Shown one piece after another: positions 1 through 7,969 of a stretch of DNA of 64,000 bases. The DNA is from Microbacteriaceae bacterium 3FA27C10 (GTDB taxonomy: Bacteria; Actinomycetota; Actinomycetes; Actinomycetales; Microbacteriaceae), in contig SCNI01000013.1 in assembly GCA_005502775.1 (NCBI GenBank), positions 26,283-90,282 of the forward strand. The letters run 5' to 3'. A model generated the notes under the pieces. It was not told the origin of the DNA. It searched no databases and was given only the letters and a program-made list of their open reading frames with translations. Numbering within the stretch: the stretch's first letter is position 1; each line of letters begins with the position of its first letter. The position numbers were made by a program, and so were the translations under genes.

Positions 1-249
1 GCTCCTCATATCCGGAGCGTGGCGCTCGTGTTGTGCCTCGTGGTGAATGTTGCGTTGGTCGTATTGCTCGTGCCGGAGTTTGGCGCACTAGGCGCGGCTG
101 TCGCGACACTTGGTGGGACTGGCGTCGCATTCGCGCTATCGATGTTCATGCAAAAGCGATTGCTTGGTATTTCGATTCGGAGCTCGACTGTCCTTGAGAG
201 AAGTGATTTGAGGTTTGTGCGCGACCTATTGAGGAATAGCCGCAGCTAG
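1..249 (+). CDS. Polysaccharide flippase (Wzx/MATE-like), C-terminal end only
   Basis: The reading frame is open from the first base of the window and stops at TAG 247-249, so only the last 82 residues are present. They hold two hydrophobic segments separated by a VPEFGALGAAVAT stretch, which is typical of the last helices of lipid-linked oligosaccharide flippases, then a basic cytoplasmic tail. Family members move undecaprenyl-linked repeat units across the membrane. The acyltransferase, glycosyltransferase and UDP-glucose dehydrogenase genes that follow fit an exopolysaccharide cluster. The missing N-terminus prevents a firm subfamily call. Confidence 0.7.
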   Translation, partial: APHIRSVALVLCLVVNVALVVLLVPEFGALGAAVATLGGTGVAFALSMFMQKRLLGISIRSSTVLERSDLRFVRDLLRNSRS

Positions 250-323
250 ACCTAATCAGACGGGCCGGGACAAGAACTGGTGTGGTGACTCAAAATGGCG
301 ACGCAATGGGTGAGGAGGCAAGA

Positions 324-782
324 GTGTCAGTGGTCGAACGATTGGTGGGCGCGATGCAGGTGCCGATGCTCGGGAGGCTCGCAAGCGCGGGGCTGCGAGT
401 CTTGGGGGTGAATATTCCACGGAAGGTTGTGGTCGGGTCGAGGCTATCTTTGCCACACGGAGCTGTTGGATTGGTCGTGCATGAGGACACAATCATCGGC
501 TCGGACGTCAAGCTCTATCAAGGGGTTACCCTAGGTCGATCGGACACCTACCTGCCCGCAGAAGAGCTCCGCCCCGGAGGGCATATCACAGTCAATGACG
601 GTGCTCTAGTCGGCGCAAATGCCGTTATCTTGTTTCGTTCTGGCGAGGTGAGGACAATCGGCCGGAATTCAGTCGTTGGAGCGAATTCAGTCGTTCTAAC
701 AGACATTCCCGAGGGCGAGATATGGGCCGGTAACCCAGCGCGTCGTGTATCGTCGCGAACAGCGGGTAGAGACTGCGACTAA
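324..782 (+). CDS. Serine acetyltransferase-like hexapeptide acyltransferase
   Basis: A 152-residue left-handed beta-helix protein. The core (about residues 35-130) has hexapeptide turns, a VVHEDTIIG segment with the likely catalytic His, a YQGVTLGR loop and a terminal GNPAR. It resembles the catalytic half of CysE without the N-terminal helical domain, as do many O-acetyltransferases of polysaccharide clusters, so it probably acetylates a sugar rather than serine (inference). I chose the GTG at 324 because GAGGAGG lies 5 bases before it; in-frame starts at 282 and 306 lack such a site. It overlaps the convergent next gene by 4 bases. Confidence 0.75.
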   Translation: MSVVERLVGAMQVPMLGRLASAGLRVLGVNIPRKVVVGSRLSLPHGAVGLVVHEDTIIGSDVKLYQGVTLGRSDTYLPAEELRPGGHITVNDGALVGANAVILFRSGEVRTIGRNSVVGANSVVLTDIPEGEIWAGNPARRVSSRTAGRDCD

Positions 783-1366
783 TTACGCGAGACGCGCCGC
801 TTTCCCTTGATGACTGCAGGAACGCCCGCTAGTATCAGGTTCTCTTCCGTGTAGGCCGAACGAACCACCGCGTTCGCTGCGACCACAGTGCCTGCTCTCA
901 CACTCGAGCCCGCTATCATCGCTGCGCCCCGTCCGACCCAGACATTGTCTCCGATTACGAGGGGGGTGGCTTCCAACGCACTGTCATTCATCAATCCATC
1001 AGTGTGAATCCCATGATTTGCGTCTCGCACCGTACTGAATTCCGACAATTGGCAGTCGGTACCGATCTCGACTGATTCACGCACTCCGATTATCGAATAC
1101 TGCATCAACTTGCTTCGGGCACCGATCTCTAGGATCGCTCCGGGCCATACATCAATAACAACGCCATATCCGAAGTAGACTCCATCCCCGATGGACCAGC
1201 CCCGTCCAGGCATATGCCGAAGTCGAACCCCGGGCTCAACGAGCAATCCGCGGCCAGCGTGGCCACCCCACATGCGTATGCGCGCGGCAAGAAGAACGCC
1301 TCGAAATTGTCGACGAAGATGAACAACACGAGCGTGCGCAGATCTAGGAGTCACCATGATCCGCAC
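779..1366 (-). CDS. Hexapeptide-repeat acyltransferase (WcaF/maltose acetyltransferase-like)
   Basis: A 195-residue protein of the left-handed beta-helix acyltransferase superfamily. Repeats such as IGDGVYFG, IEIGTDCQL and IGDNVWVGRGAAMIAG run through it, with DANHGIH supplying the probable active-site His and LAGVPAVIKG closing the helix. Relatives in capsule clusters acetylate sugars before polymerisation. The GTG at 1366 is the longest start and ATG 1357 (residue 4) an alternative; neither has a clear ribosome-binding site. It is convergent with the serine acetyltransferase-like gene and in the same direction as the glycosyltransferase upstream of it. Confidence 0.72.
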   Translation of the reverse strand: MRIMVTPRSAHARVVHLRRQFRGVLLAARIRMWGGHAGRGLLVEPGVRLRHMPGRGWSIGDGVYFGYGVVIDVWPGAILEIGARSKLMQYSIIGVRESVEIGTDCQLSEFSTVRDANHGIHTDGLMNDSALEATPLVIGDNVWVGRGAAMIAGSSVRAGTVVAANAVVRSAYTEENLILAGVPAVIKGKRRVSRN

Positions 1367-1421
1367 TATACAGAAGACAACGACGCCAGCCGACCCGGCT
1401 CGGGCTGCTGACAGGATCCGT

Positions 1422-2258
1422 CTAATCGCCTAGGGAGTGCCACAGGTCAAAGTGGTTCATCGCATTGGCGAATTGAAGGTCGTTCCCTGTTGAAAGGATG
1501 TTGCTCTTCCTTAGAGCTGTCTCCTGGGATGACTTCACCACGGTGTATTCGGCGGGCCTGTTGGAAATCTTGCGGCTTTGAGTGCTGGCGAGAAGCCCAC
1601 AGACCTTGAACCAGATGTCATCTCCCGTCGGGCACAGCTGTTGCGCGAGATCAATGTCCAACACGACAGGCGCAAGAGAGCCTGATGGATACAAGATCCC
1701 ACCCATCCCGGTGAGGAAGACGCGTGCGGGCGGGGAGTCGACGCGCGCGTGAGGCCACTCGACGTATGGGCGGGCGGTGTGGTTGATGCTGCTGATCACC
1801 GTCCCTCGCTGCCCAAGAATCGTGCGCGGCTCTAGGCGTTGTGCTTCAACCAGCTGTTCCAGCCAGCGACGCGGGTAAATGATGTCGTCATCCGCGGTCA
1901 CAATCGTGCGGTCTGGGTAGCGCGAAAGTGTCGGCAGGAGCTTCTTGTAGCTCCGTGTATTCCCCGGCACAAGTTCAACCTCCAAGCCGTGCTGGACGTA
2001 GGCGCCCACCCATGGCGGGAGGCTCGACTCCGAAAATTCCTCTTCGGAAAGTACGAGGATGACCCGATCGGGCAGAACGGATTGCGCGAAGATCGAGGCG
2101 ATCGTAATCGCGACACTCTCTATTCGCGCCGGATAGGTAGTCAAACTCACGATCACGTCAGACCTTGGCTGCGAAGCGACGATAGGCCTGCTCAGGAGTG
2201 CCTGCACTCGTCGATTATCGAAGGAACTACGCATCCTTTGGGAAAGTCGACCAAGCAT
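1422..2258 (-). CDS. Glycosyltransferase (family 2-like)
   Basis: A 278-residue cytosolic protein. The SLTTYPARI segment near residue 40 and IVTADDDIIYP near residue 120 match GT-A glycosyltransferases; the DDD serves as the metal/nucleotide-sugar binding motif. The C-terminal TGDDIWF segment is also typical of capsule glycosyltransferases of this type. It probably adds one sugar of the exopolysaccharide repeat unit; donor and acceptor cannot be told from sequence. The start is ATG 2258. Base composition is lower in G/C than genes after about 3.3 kb, suggesting transfer along with the neighbouring acyltransferases. Confidence 0.75.
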   Translation of the reverse strand: MLGRLSQRMRSSFDNRRVQALLSRPIVASQPRSDVIVSLTTYPARIESVAITIASIFAQSVLPDRVILVLSEEEFSESSLPPWVGAYVQHGLEVELVPGNTRSYKKLLPTLSRYPDRTIVTADDDIIYPRRWLEQLVEAQRLEPRTILGQRGTVISSINHTARPYVEWPHARVDSPPARVFLTGMGGILYPSGSLAPVVLDIDLAQQLCPTGDDIWFKVCGLLASTQSRKISNRPAEYTVVKSSQETALRKSNILSTGNDLQFANAMNHFDLWHSLGD

Positions 2259-2472
2259 ACGAAGACGCTAGCATCGGGACTAGGTCGTCAAACCCCACCA
2301 TCGAGCTAAGCGGGTTGGGGGCAGACGCCTGATGGTTATACGCGCGAAATATGAGCGTGGTATTAGTTGACCAAGCTGGCAACGGGGAGCCTGGGTGTCT
2401 TTAGTTCGTGTTTGATCACGAAGGTGGAGATGTCCCTGGTCACGGTCTGGAACGAAGCACCTCAGGAGCGCT

Positions 2473-3786
2473 ATGAAGATCTCTGTAATCGGTTGTGGCT
2501 ATTTGGGCGCCGTTCACGCGGCGGCGATGGCAGAGCTGGGCCATGACGTCATTGGGATTGATGTTGATCAGAACAAGATCGATCTTCTTGCCGCAGGACG
2601 AGCGCCATTCTTTGAACCCGGACTTCCTGAGATCTTGACGTCTGCTCGCGACTCGGGACGGCTGCGCTTCTCGACCGACCTTGCCCAGGCGAGGGGCGCA
2701 TCTGTGCACTTCATTGCCGTCGGTACCCCGCAAAAGAAAGGGGAGTACGCGGCGGACTTGACCTACGTCAACGGCGCCGTGGATTCCCTCATCCCTTATC
2801 TCTCTGAAGGTGACCTTGTCGTAGGAAAGTCGACGGTTCCCGTCGGCACGGCTGCTGACCTGGCCGCTCGGATCGCGGCCGGCGCGCCGAGCGCGTCCTT
2901 GGCATGGAACCCTGAGTTTCTCCGCGAAGGTTTTGCTGTCAAAGACACGGTGAGCCCCGACAGGCTTGTCTACGGTGTCCCCAGTGGCGAAGCTGGTGAG
3001 CGGGCTAAGGCACTCCTTGACGAGGTCTACGCCAAGGCGCTGTCGGAAGACACCCCTCTGGTGGTTACGGACTACGCGACAGCTGAACTGGTAAAGGTGT
3101 CGGCGAACGCCTTCCTGGCCACCAAGATCTCGTTCATCAATGCGATGGCGGAGATCGCCGAAGTCGCCGGCGCCGATGTGACTCAGCTGGCCGACGCGAT
3201 CGGATATGACGCCCGCATCGGGCGCCGCTTCTTGAACGCGGGGGTGGGTTTCGGCGGGGGTTGTCTTCCGAAGGACATCCGCGCTTTCTCGGCACGCGCC
3301 GAGGAACTGGGGCGAGGTGAATCTGTAGCCTTCCTCAAGGAGGTCGACGCGATCAACCTGCGTCGCCGGCAGCGAGTGGTCGATCTCGTCAAAGAGGCTC
3401 TCGGTGGTGAGGTCTATCAGAAGAAGGTCGCCGTGCTCGGCTTGGCGTTCAAGCCCGATTCCGACGACATTCGTGACTCGCCGGCGCTCGACGTGGCTGT
3501 GCAGCTCCACGGGCTCGGTGCCGAAGTCGTGGCGACCGATCCGGAGGCGATCGAGAATTCGAAGCGCATCCACCCGCAGCTCCTGTTCACGGAGAACATC
3601 GAGACGGCCTTGCGGCACGCCGACGCCGTGGTGATCGTGACGGAGTGGAAGCAATTCCGTGAACTCGATCCGGTAGCCACCGCGGCTCTGGTGAAGAACC
3701 CGCTCGTGATCGACGGCCGCAATTGTCTCGACGCCGTGGCTTGGCGCGAGGCCGGATGGACCTACCGCGGTATGGGCCGGCCGTAA
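2473..3786 (+). CDS. ugd: UDP-glucose 6-dehydrogenase
   Basis: A 437-residue NAD-dependent enzyme that oxidises UDP-glucose to UDP-glucuronate for exopolysaccharide synthesis. It has an N-terminal Rossmann fold with GCGYLG (residues 8-13), the lysine-bearing VGKSTVPVGT segment, the WNPEFLREG substrate segment, and the catalytic Cys264 in GFGGGCLPKD. A second nucleotide-binding domain follows (VAVLGLAFKPDSDDIRDSPA), where UDP is bound. Length is normal. AGGAG at 2464-2468 precedes ATG 2473. The about 210-base gap upstream should hold its promoter, but I see no convincing -35/-10 pair. Confidence 0.93.
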   Translation: MKISVIGCGYLGAVHAAAMAELGHDVIGIDVDQNKIDLLAAGRAPFFEPGLPEILTSARDSGRLRFSTDLAQARGASVHFIAVGTPQKKGEYAADLTYVNGAVDSLIPYLSEGDLVVGKSTVPVGTAADLAARIAAGAPSASLAWNPEFLREGFAVKDTVSPDRLVYGVPSGEAGERAKALLDEVYAKALSEDTPLVVTDYATAELVKVSANAFLATKISFINAMAEIAEVAGADVTQLADAIGYDARIGRRFLNAGVGFGGGCLPKDIRAFSARAEELGRGESVAFLKEVDAINLRRRQRVVDLVKEALGGEVYQKKVAVLGLAFKPDSDDIRDSPALDVAVQLHGLGAEVVATDPEAIENSKRIHPQLLFTENIETALRHADAVVIVTEWKQFRELDPVATAALVKNPLVIDGRNCLDAVAWREAGWTYRGMGRP

Positions 3787-3837
3787 AGCAAAGGTCGCGG
3801 GTGGCACACAGGTGCCCTCTGCTTGAATGAGCGGGTG

Positions 3838-5688
3838 ATGGGGAGCCACAGCGATTCGCGGCGCGGCAAGCGCGAGCGTGCCAAGAAGAATCGTGTGCGC
3901 CGCCGGGTGATCGGGTGGTCGATCGTCGGCGTGGTCGTCCTCGCGGTGGCGGCTGCCGCGTGGATCGGTGTGCGGGCTTGGCTCGCGAAAGGGGAGCTGG
4001 AAGCGGCGATTCCTCTCGCGTCGTCGATCAAGACCGAGGTTGCAGCGGGCGACACAGACAAGGCGCAAGAGACTGCGGACGCGCTTGCTCGCCATGCGGC
4101 TGAAGCCGCCCGGCTGACGGGCGATCCCATTTGGCGGGCTGGCGAGGTGGTTCCCTTCGTTGGGCCCAATCTCGCAGCCGTGCGCCAGGCAGCTGCGATC
4201 ACTGACTCGATCGCCAGCGGGGCTGTTTCGCCGCTCGTCGCCGATGTCTCGGCGATTGGGGTCGCCGGATTCCAGCCCGTCAACGGTGCCATCGATCTCG
4301 CACCCATTGTGGCTGCAGAGCCGACGGTGACGGCGGCGAGCGCGGTGTTCTCCGATGCGCACACGCGAGCCGACGCCATCGACACCAGCGGCACGATCGA
4401 CCAGGTGACGAGCGCCGTCGCGACCCTGCAGAGTGCCGTCGCCGATTCCGATTCGCTCCTCGACGGTGTGGACAACGCGATGCAGTTGCTGCCGAAGATG
4501 CTGGGTGCCGACGGCCCGAGGCACTATCTGCTGCTCTTTCAGAACCCTGCAGAGCTCCGGGCTGGCGGAGGGATCACGAGCGCGCTAGCAATGGTCGAGA
4601 CCGACAACGGAAAGGTGACTCTGCGACAGCAGGCGTCCGGAAGCGGGTACAAGAGGTTCACCGCTCCCGTCGTCTCGATTCCTGACGAATTGCGTGGCCT
4701 ATATTCCGATCGCGCGACGACGTTCGTGCAGAACACAACTCTCGTTCCCGAGTTTCCCCTGACCGGTCAGATCGCGTCGGCAATGTGGTCGGACTCCTAC
4801 GGCACTGCAGTCGATGGAGTGATCTCCTTTGATCCGGTGGCGCTGAGCTACCTGTTGAAGGCGACCGGCCCGGTGACGCTCCCGACCGGCGACCAGCTGA
4901 CGTCCGATAACGCGGTGAAGTTCCTGCTGAGTGACGTCTACTCGCTGTATCCCAACCCCGCAGAACAAGATGCGGTGTTCGCGACCGCTGCCAAGGCCGT
5001 TTTTGATCGGGTCTCGTCGGGAAACATCGACCCGAAGCCCTTGATCGATGCGCTTGCTCGATCGGCCAATGAGAATCGGCTGAAGCTCTGGAGCTCGCAC
5101 GCGGAAGACCAGCAAGTTCTTACGGGGACTGCGCTCGCCGGCGAGCTACCCGTGGTGTCGGCTGATTCGACGGGTATCGGCGTCTATTTCAACGACGGCA
5201 CCGGTGCGAAGATGGACTACTACCTCACTACGGCCGTCAACAGTCAAGCCGAGGTCTGCCGCGCTGACGGGCGGCCAGCGATTCGCGTGTCGGCGACTCT
5301 CACGAACACGGCTCCGGCGGACGCGGCGACAGCGTTGCCCGAATACGTGACCGGCGGAGGAGCATTCGGCGTAACGCCGGGCAACGTCAAGACGCTGGTC
5401 TACCTCTACGGGCCCCAGAGCGAGGGCGACATGAAGGATGCGTCGATCATTACGAGCATCGATGCTGGAATCGCCGGAGCTGCGTCTCGGGGAGCTTTCG
5501 ACAGCGGGCGGCCGGTGGCTGAGATCTCGGTCGAATTGGCTCCGGGTGAGAGTCGAACCGTGTCCGCTGACTTCCTAGCCCAGCCGGGCAATCCGCTGCA
5601 GATCAACGCGCAAATCACGCCAACCATAAACCCAACTGTTTACTCAACCGAAATAAACACTGGTTTCTCCGGCTGCCCTATCCGGTAG
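3838..5688 (+). CDS. DUF4012 domain-containing membrane-anchored protein
   Basis: About 616 residues. A very basic N-terminus is followed by one transmembrane helix (VIGWSIVGVVVLAVAAAAWIG) and a large extracellular part. The segment YLLLFQNPAELRAGGGI is the hallmark of the DUF4012 family, which is common in actinobacterial polysaccharide clusters; its biochemical role is unknown. Position directly after ugd supports a part in exopolysaccharide export or attachment (inference). The longest frame opens with TTG at 3823; I prefer ATG 3838. A terminator hairpin follows the stop. Confidence 0.82.
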   Translation: MGSHSDSRRGKRERAKKNRVRRRVIGWSIVGVVVLAVAAAAWIGVRAWLAKGELEAAIPLASSIKTEVAAGDTDKAQETADALARHAAEAARLTGDPIWRAGEVVPFVGPNLAAVRQAAAITDSIASGAVSPLVADVSAIGVAGFQPVNGAIDLAPIVAAEPTVTAASAVFSDAHTRADAIDTSGTIDQVTSAVATLQSAVADSDSLLDGVDNAMQLLPKMLGADGPRHYLLLFQNPAELRAGGGITSALAMVETDNGKVTLRQQASGSGYKRFTAPVVSIPDELRGLYSDRATTFVQNTTLVPEFPLTGQIASAMWSDSYGTAVDGVISFDPVALSYLLKATGPVTLPTGDQLTSDNAVKFLLSDVYSLYPNPAEQDAVFATAAKAVFDRVSSGNIDPKPLIDALARSANENRLKLWSSHAEDQQVLTGTALAGELPVVSADSTGIGVYFNDGTGAKMDYYLTTAVNSQAEVCRADGRPAIRVSATLTNTAPADAATALPEYVTGGGAFGVTPGNVKTLVYLYGPQSEGDMKDASIITSIDAGIAGAASRGAFDSGRPVAEISVELAPGESRTVSADFLAQPGNPLQINAQITPTINPTVYSTEINTGFSGCPIR

Positions 5689-5716
5689 CATGGTCAAAGA
5701 TTCATCTGCTTCAACG

Positions 5717-5750
5717 ACAGCGTCGGTCGTCAGACTGGACGCTGTTTTTA
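5717..5750 (+). terminator. Rho-independent terminator after the DUF4012 gene
   Basis: ACAGCGTC (5717-5724) pairs perfectly with GACGCTGT (5738-5745) around a 13-base loop and runs into TTTTT. It lies 28 bases after the DUF4012 stop and before the surface-protein gene, so it probably ends the exopolysaccharide transcript. Confidence 0.75.
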
Positions 5751-5793
5751 CGCGCTGAACCTTAAACAAACAAAAGGGTGGGGAACCTCAATC

Positions 5794-6366
5794 ATGATGA
5801 AAAAAGCACTGGCCGCCGCGGCTCTCGCGGTAGTCGCCATCTTCGCAGTTCCGGCCGCGGCCAACGCTTACGTGCCGCCGTCGAACATCACAGCTCCTGG
5901 CGCCATCGCTCCTGGTGGCACTGGCACCGTCGGTTTCGCCGACGGATCCTTCACTCCCGGTGAGACCGTGTCGTTCACGCTCACGGGCGAAAACGCATCC
6001 GGCGCAACCCTGGCTTCGGTCGTGGGCGCTGTGGAGACGATTTCGACCACCAAGACAGCTTCGGGTGCCGGGTCGACCTCGGTCGCGGTCACGCTGCCAG
6101 CCAATGCGTCTGGTTCGTACAGCCTGACCGCCACGGGCGCTACCTCCGGTGCAATCGCATCGGTTGGTATCTCCGTGGGTAGCGCCAGCTCAGCCGGCGA
6201 CGGCACCACCGGTGGGACCGGCTCGACCGGTGGCAGCCTGCCCAACACGGGTGCCATGGACCCGACGCTCGGCATCTGGGCCGGTGGCGGATTGCTCGCC
6301 CTCGGTGCGGCGTTCGTGATCGTTCTCACGATCGTCCGTCGCCAGAAGTCCTCGATCAACTCCTAG
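5794..6366 (+). CDS. LPXTG-type cell-wall-anchored surface protein
   Basis: A 190-residue exported protein. It begins with a signal peptide (MMKKALAAAALAVVAIFAVPAAANA). The middle is a Thr/Ser/Gly-rich domain of about 95 residues that looks like a bacterial Ig-like beta-sandwich, followed by a Gly/Thr linker. The C-terminus is a complete sortase signal: LPNTG, a hydrophobic helix and the basic tail RRQKSSINS. Sortase would cleave between T and G and link it to peptidoglycan. No sortase gene lies in the window. GGTGGGGA sits before the ATG pair at 5794/5797. Terminators on both sides make it a single-gene unit. Confidence 0.85.
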   Translation: MMKKALAAAALAVVAIFAVPAAANAYVPPSNITAPGAIAPGGTGTVGFADGSFTPGETVSFTLTGENASGATLASVVGAVETISTTKTASGAGSTSVAVTLPANASGSYSLTATGATSGAIASVGISVGSASSAGDGTTGGTGSTGGSLPNTGAMDPTLGIWAGGGLLALGAAFVIVLTIVRRQKSSINS

Positions 6367-6389
6367 TAGCCGCGAACATCCCATACCCG

Positions 6390-6430
6390 ATGCCCGGGGC
6401 CCTCGCCGAAAGGCGGGGGCTTCGGCATTT
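6390..6430 (+). terminator. Rho-independent terminator after the LPXTG gene
   Basis: A 9-bp G/C-rich stem (6399-6407 with 6412-6420, one G-T pair) closes a GAAA tetraloop. The flanks ATGCC and GGCAT extend it, and it ends in ATTT. It is placed 24 bases after the surface-protein stop. Confidence 0.75.
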
Positions 6431-6462
6431 AACCCGAGCGTCACCGGTGGAGTGGCGGCGGC

Positions 6463-6472
6463 TTGTATACAA
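6463..6472. promoter_or_regulatory. Palindrome TTGTATACAA before mqo
   Basis: A perfect 10-base palindrome ending 18 bases before the mqo GTG. Its GT-N2-AC core resembles operators of GntR-family regulators. It also contains TATACA, which could simply be the -10 element, so operator function is uncertain. Confidence 0.35.
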
Positions 6473-6490
6473 CCGGCGTAAACTCTCCTC

Positions 6491-7969
6491 GTGAGCACAA
6501 AGAATGTCGACGTCGCATTGATTGGCGGTGGCATCATGAGTGCCACCCTCGGCACCATGATCAAGCAGCTCCAGCCCGACTGGTCGATCATGATCTTCGA
6601 GCGCCTGAGCGACGTGGGGCAGGAGAGCTCGAACCCCTGGAACAACGCCGGCACCGGCCACGCCGCCCTCGCCGAGCTCAACTACATGCCCGAGGCCGCC
6701 GACGGCAGCATCGAGCCCACCCGGGCCGTGAAGATCAACGAGCAGTTCCAGGTGAGCCGTCAGTTCTGGGCCTCGCTGGTGGAGCAGGGCGTTCTGCCCC
6801 ACCCCACCTCGTTCATCAACCCGACCCCGCACATGACCTTCGTGCGCGGGGAGGACAACGTCGACTACCTGCGCCGCCGCTACGAGCTACTGAAGAACGA
6901 GCCCCTCTTCGCGGGCATCGAGTTCAGCGACGACCCGAAGGTGGTCTACCAGTGGGCACCGTTGCTGGTGCGCGACCGCCAGAAAGACGAGAAGATCGCC
7001 GCCACCCGCGTGCCCTCCGGCACCGACGTCGACTTCGGCTCGCTCACGCACGAACTCTTCGACTACCTCGTGGCCAACGGCGCCACCCTGCGACTCGACA
7101 CCGACGTCAAGAAGCTCAAGAAGCAGAAGGACGGCAGTTGGAACGTCTCGGTGCGCGAGCGCATCGGCAACACCCCCTACACCGTGAACGCCAAGTTCGT
7201 GTTCGTGGGCGCCGGTGGGCACGCGCTCCCGCTGCTGCAGAAGTCGGGCATCCCCGAGATCAAGGGCTTCGGCGGCTTTCCCATCAGCGGCAAGTTCTTC
7301 CGCACCGACAACCCCGCCGTCGTCGCCCAGCACCAGGCCAAGGTCTACGGCAAGGCCGCCGTCGGCGCCCCGCCCATGTCGGTGCCGCACCTCGACACCC
7401 GCGTGGTCGACGGGCAGTCGTCGCTGCTGTTCGGCCCCTACGCCGGATTCAGCCCCAAGTTCCTCAAGTCGAGTTCGTGGCTCGACCTGCCGGCCAGCAT
7501 CCGGGCGCACAACATCGGGCCGATGCTCGCCGTGGCTCGCGACAATGGCGACCTCATGAAGTACCTCATCGGCGAGCTGCTCGCGTCGCGCAAGAAGAAG
7601 CTCGCCGCTCTGCGCGAGTTCATGCCCACCGCCGACCCCAAGGACTGGTACCTCATCACTGCCGGCCAGCGGGTGCAGGTGATGAAGAAGGATGCGAAGA
7701 AGGGCGGGGTGCTGCAGTTCGGCACCGAGGTCATCACCGCCGCCGACGGCTCCATCTCGGGCCTCCTCGGGGCCTCGCCCGGCGCATCCACGGCCGTGCC
7801 GATCATGCTCGACCTGCTCGCGAAGTGCTTCCCCGAGGAGTACCCGGCGTGGGAGAAGCGGCTCGGCAAGCTCATCCCCTCGCTCGGCACCCAGCTCAAC
7901 GAGCACAAGCGCCAGGCCGAGAAGACCCTCGAAGCCACCGCAGAAGTGCTCGAACTGACCCGCGGATGA
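6491..7969 (+). CDS. mqo: Malate:quinone oxidoreductase
   Basis: A 492-residue FAD-dependent peripheral membrane enzyme that oxidises malate to oxaloacetate and reduces the quinone pool, a tricarboxylic-acid-cycle step. The FAD-binding motif is IGGGIMSATLG near residue 11, followed by the family-specific FERLSDVGQESSNPWNNAGTGHAALAELNY block. The segment GFGGFPISGKFFRTDNP and the C-terminal LLGASPGASTAVPIMLDLL are also characteristic. Length is normal. GTG 6491 follows the palindrome at 6463-6472. Its stop overlaps the next ATG by 4 bases, so both genes are probably cotranscribed. Confidence 0.95.
   Translation: MSTKNVDVALIGGGIMSATLGTMIKQLQPDWSIMIFERLSDVGQESSNPWNNAGTGHAALAELNYMPEAADGSIEPTRAVKINEQFQVSRQFWASLVEQGVLPHPTSFINPTPHMTFVRGEDNVDYLRRRYELLKNEPLFAGIEFSDDPKVVYQWAPLLVRDRQKDEKIAATRVPSGTDVDFGSLTHELFDYLVANGATLRLDTDVKKLKKQKDGSWNVSVRERIGNTPYTVNAKFVFVGAGGHALPLLQKSGIPEIKGFGGFPISGKFFRTDNPAVVAQHQAKVYGKAAVGAPPMSVPHLDTRVVDGQSSLLFGPYAGFSPKFLKSSSWLDLPASIRAHNIGPMLAVARDNGDLMKYLIGELLASRKKKLAALREFMPTADPKDWYLITAGQRVQVMKKDAKKGGVLQFGTEVITAADGSISGLLGASPGASTAVPIMLDLLAKCFPEEYPAWEKRLGKLIPSLGTQLNEHKRQAEKTLEATAEVLELTRG

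Noticed and set aside
2440..4524. A 694-codon open frame on the minus strand opposite ugd and the DUF4012 gene
   Set aside because: It is antisense to two clear genes, rich in Arg/His/Gly as expected for a shadow frame in high-G/C DNA, and has no recognisable motif.
6463..7968. A long Arg-rich frame overlapping mqo and continuing into the membrane protein
   Set aside because: Only the part from 7966 is real coding; the earlier part is mqo read in the wrong frame.
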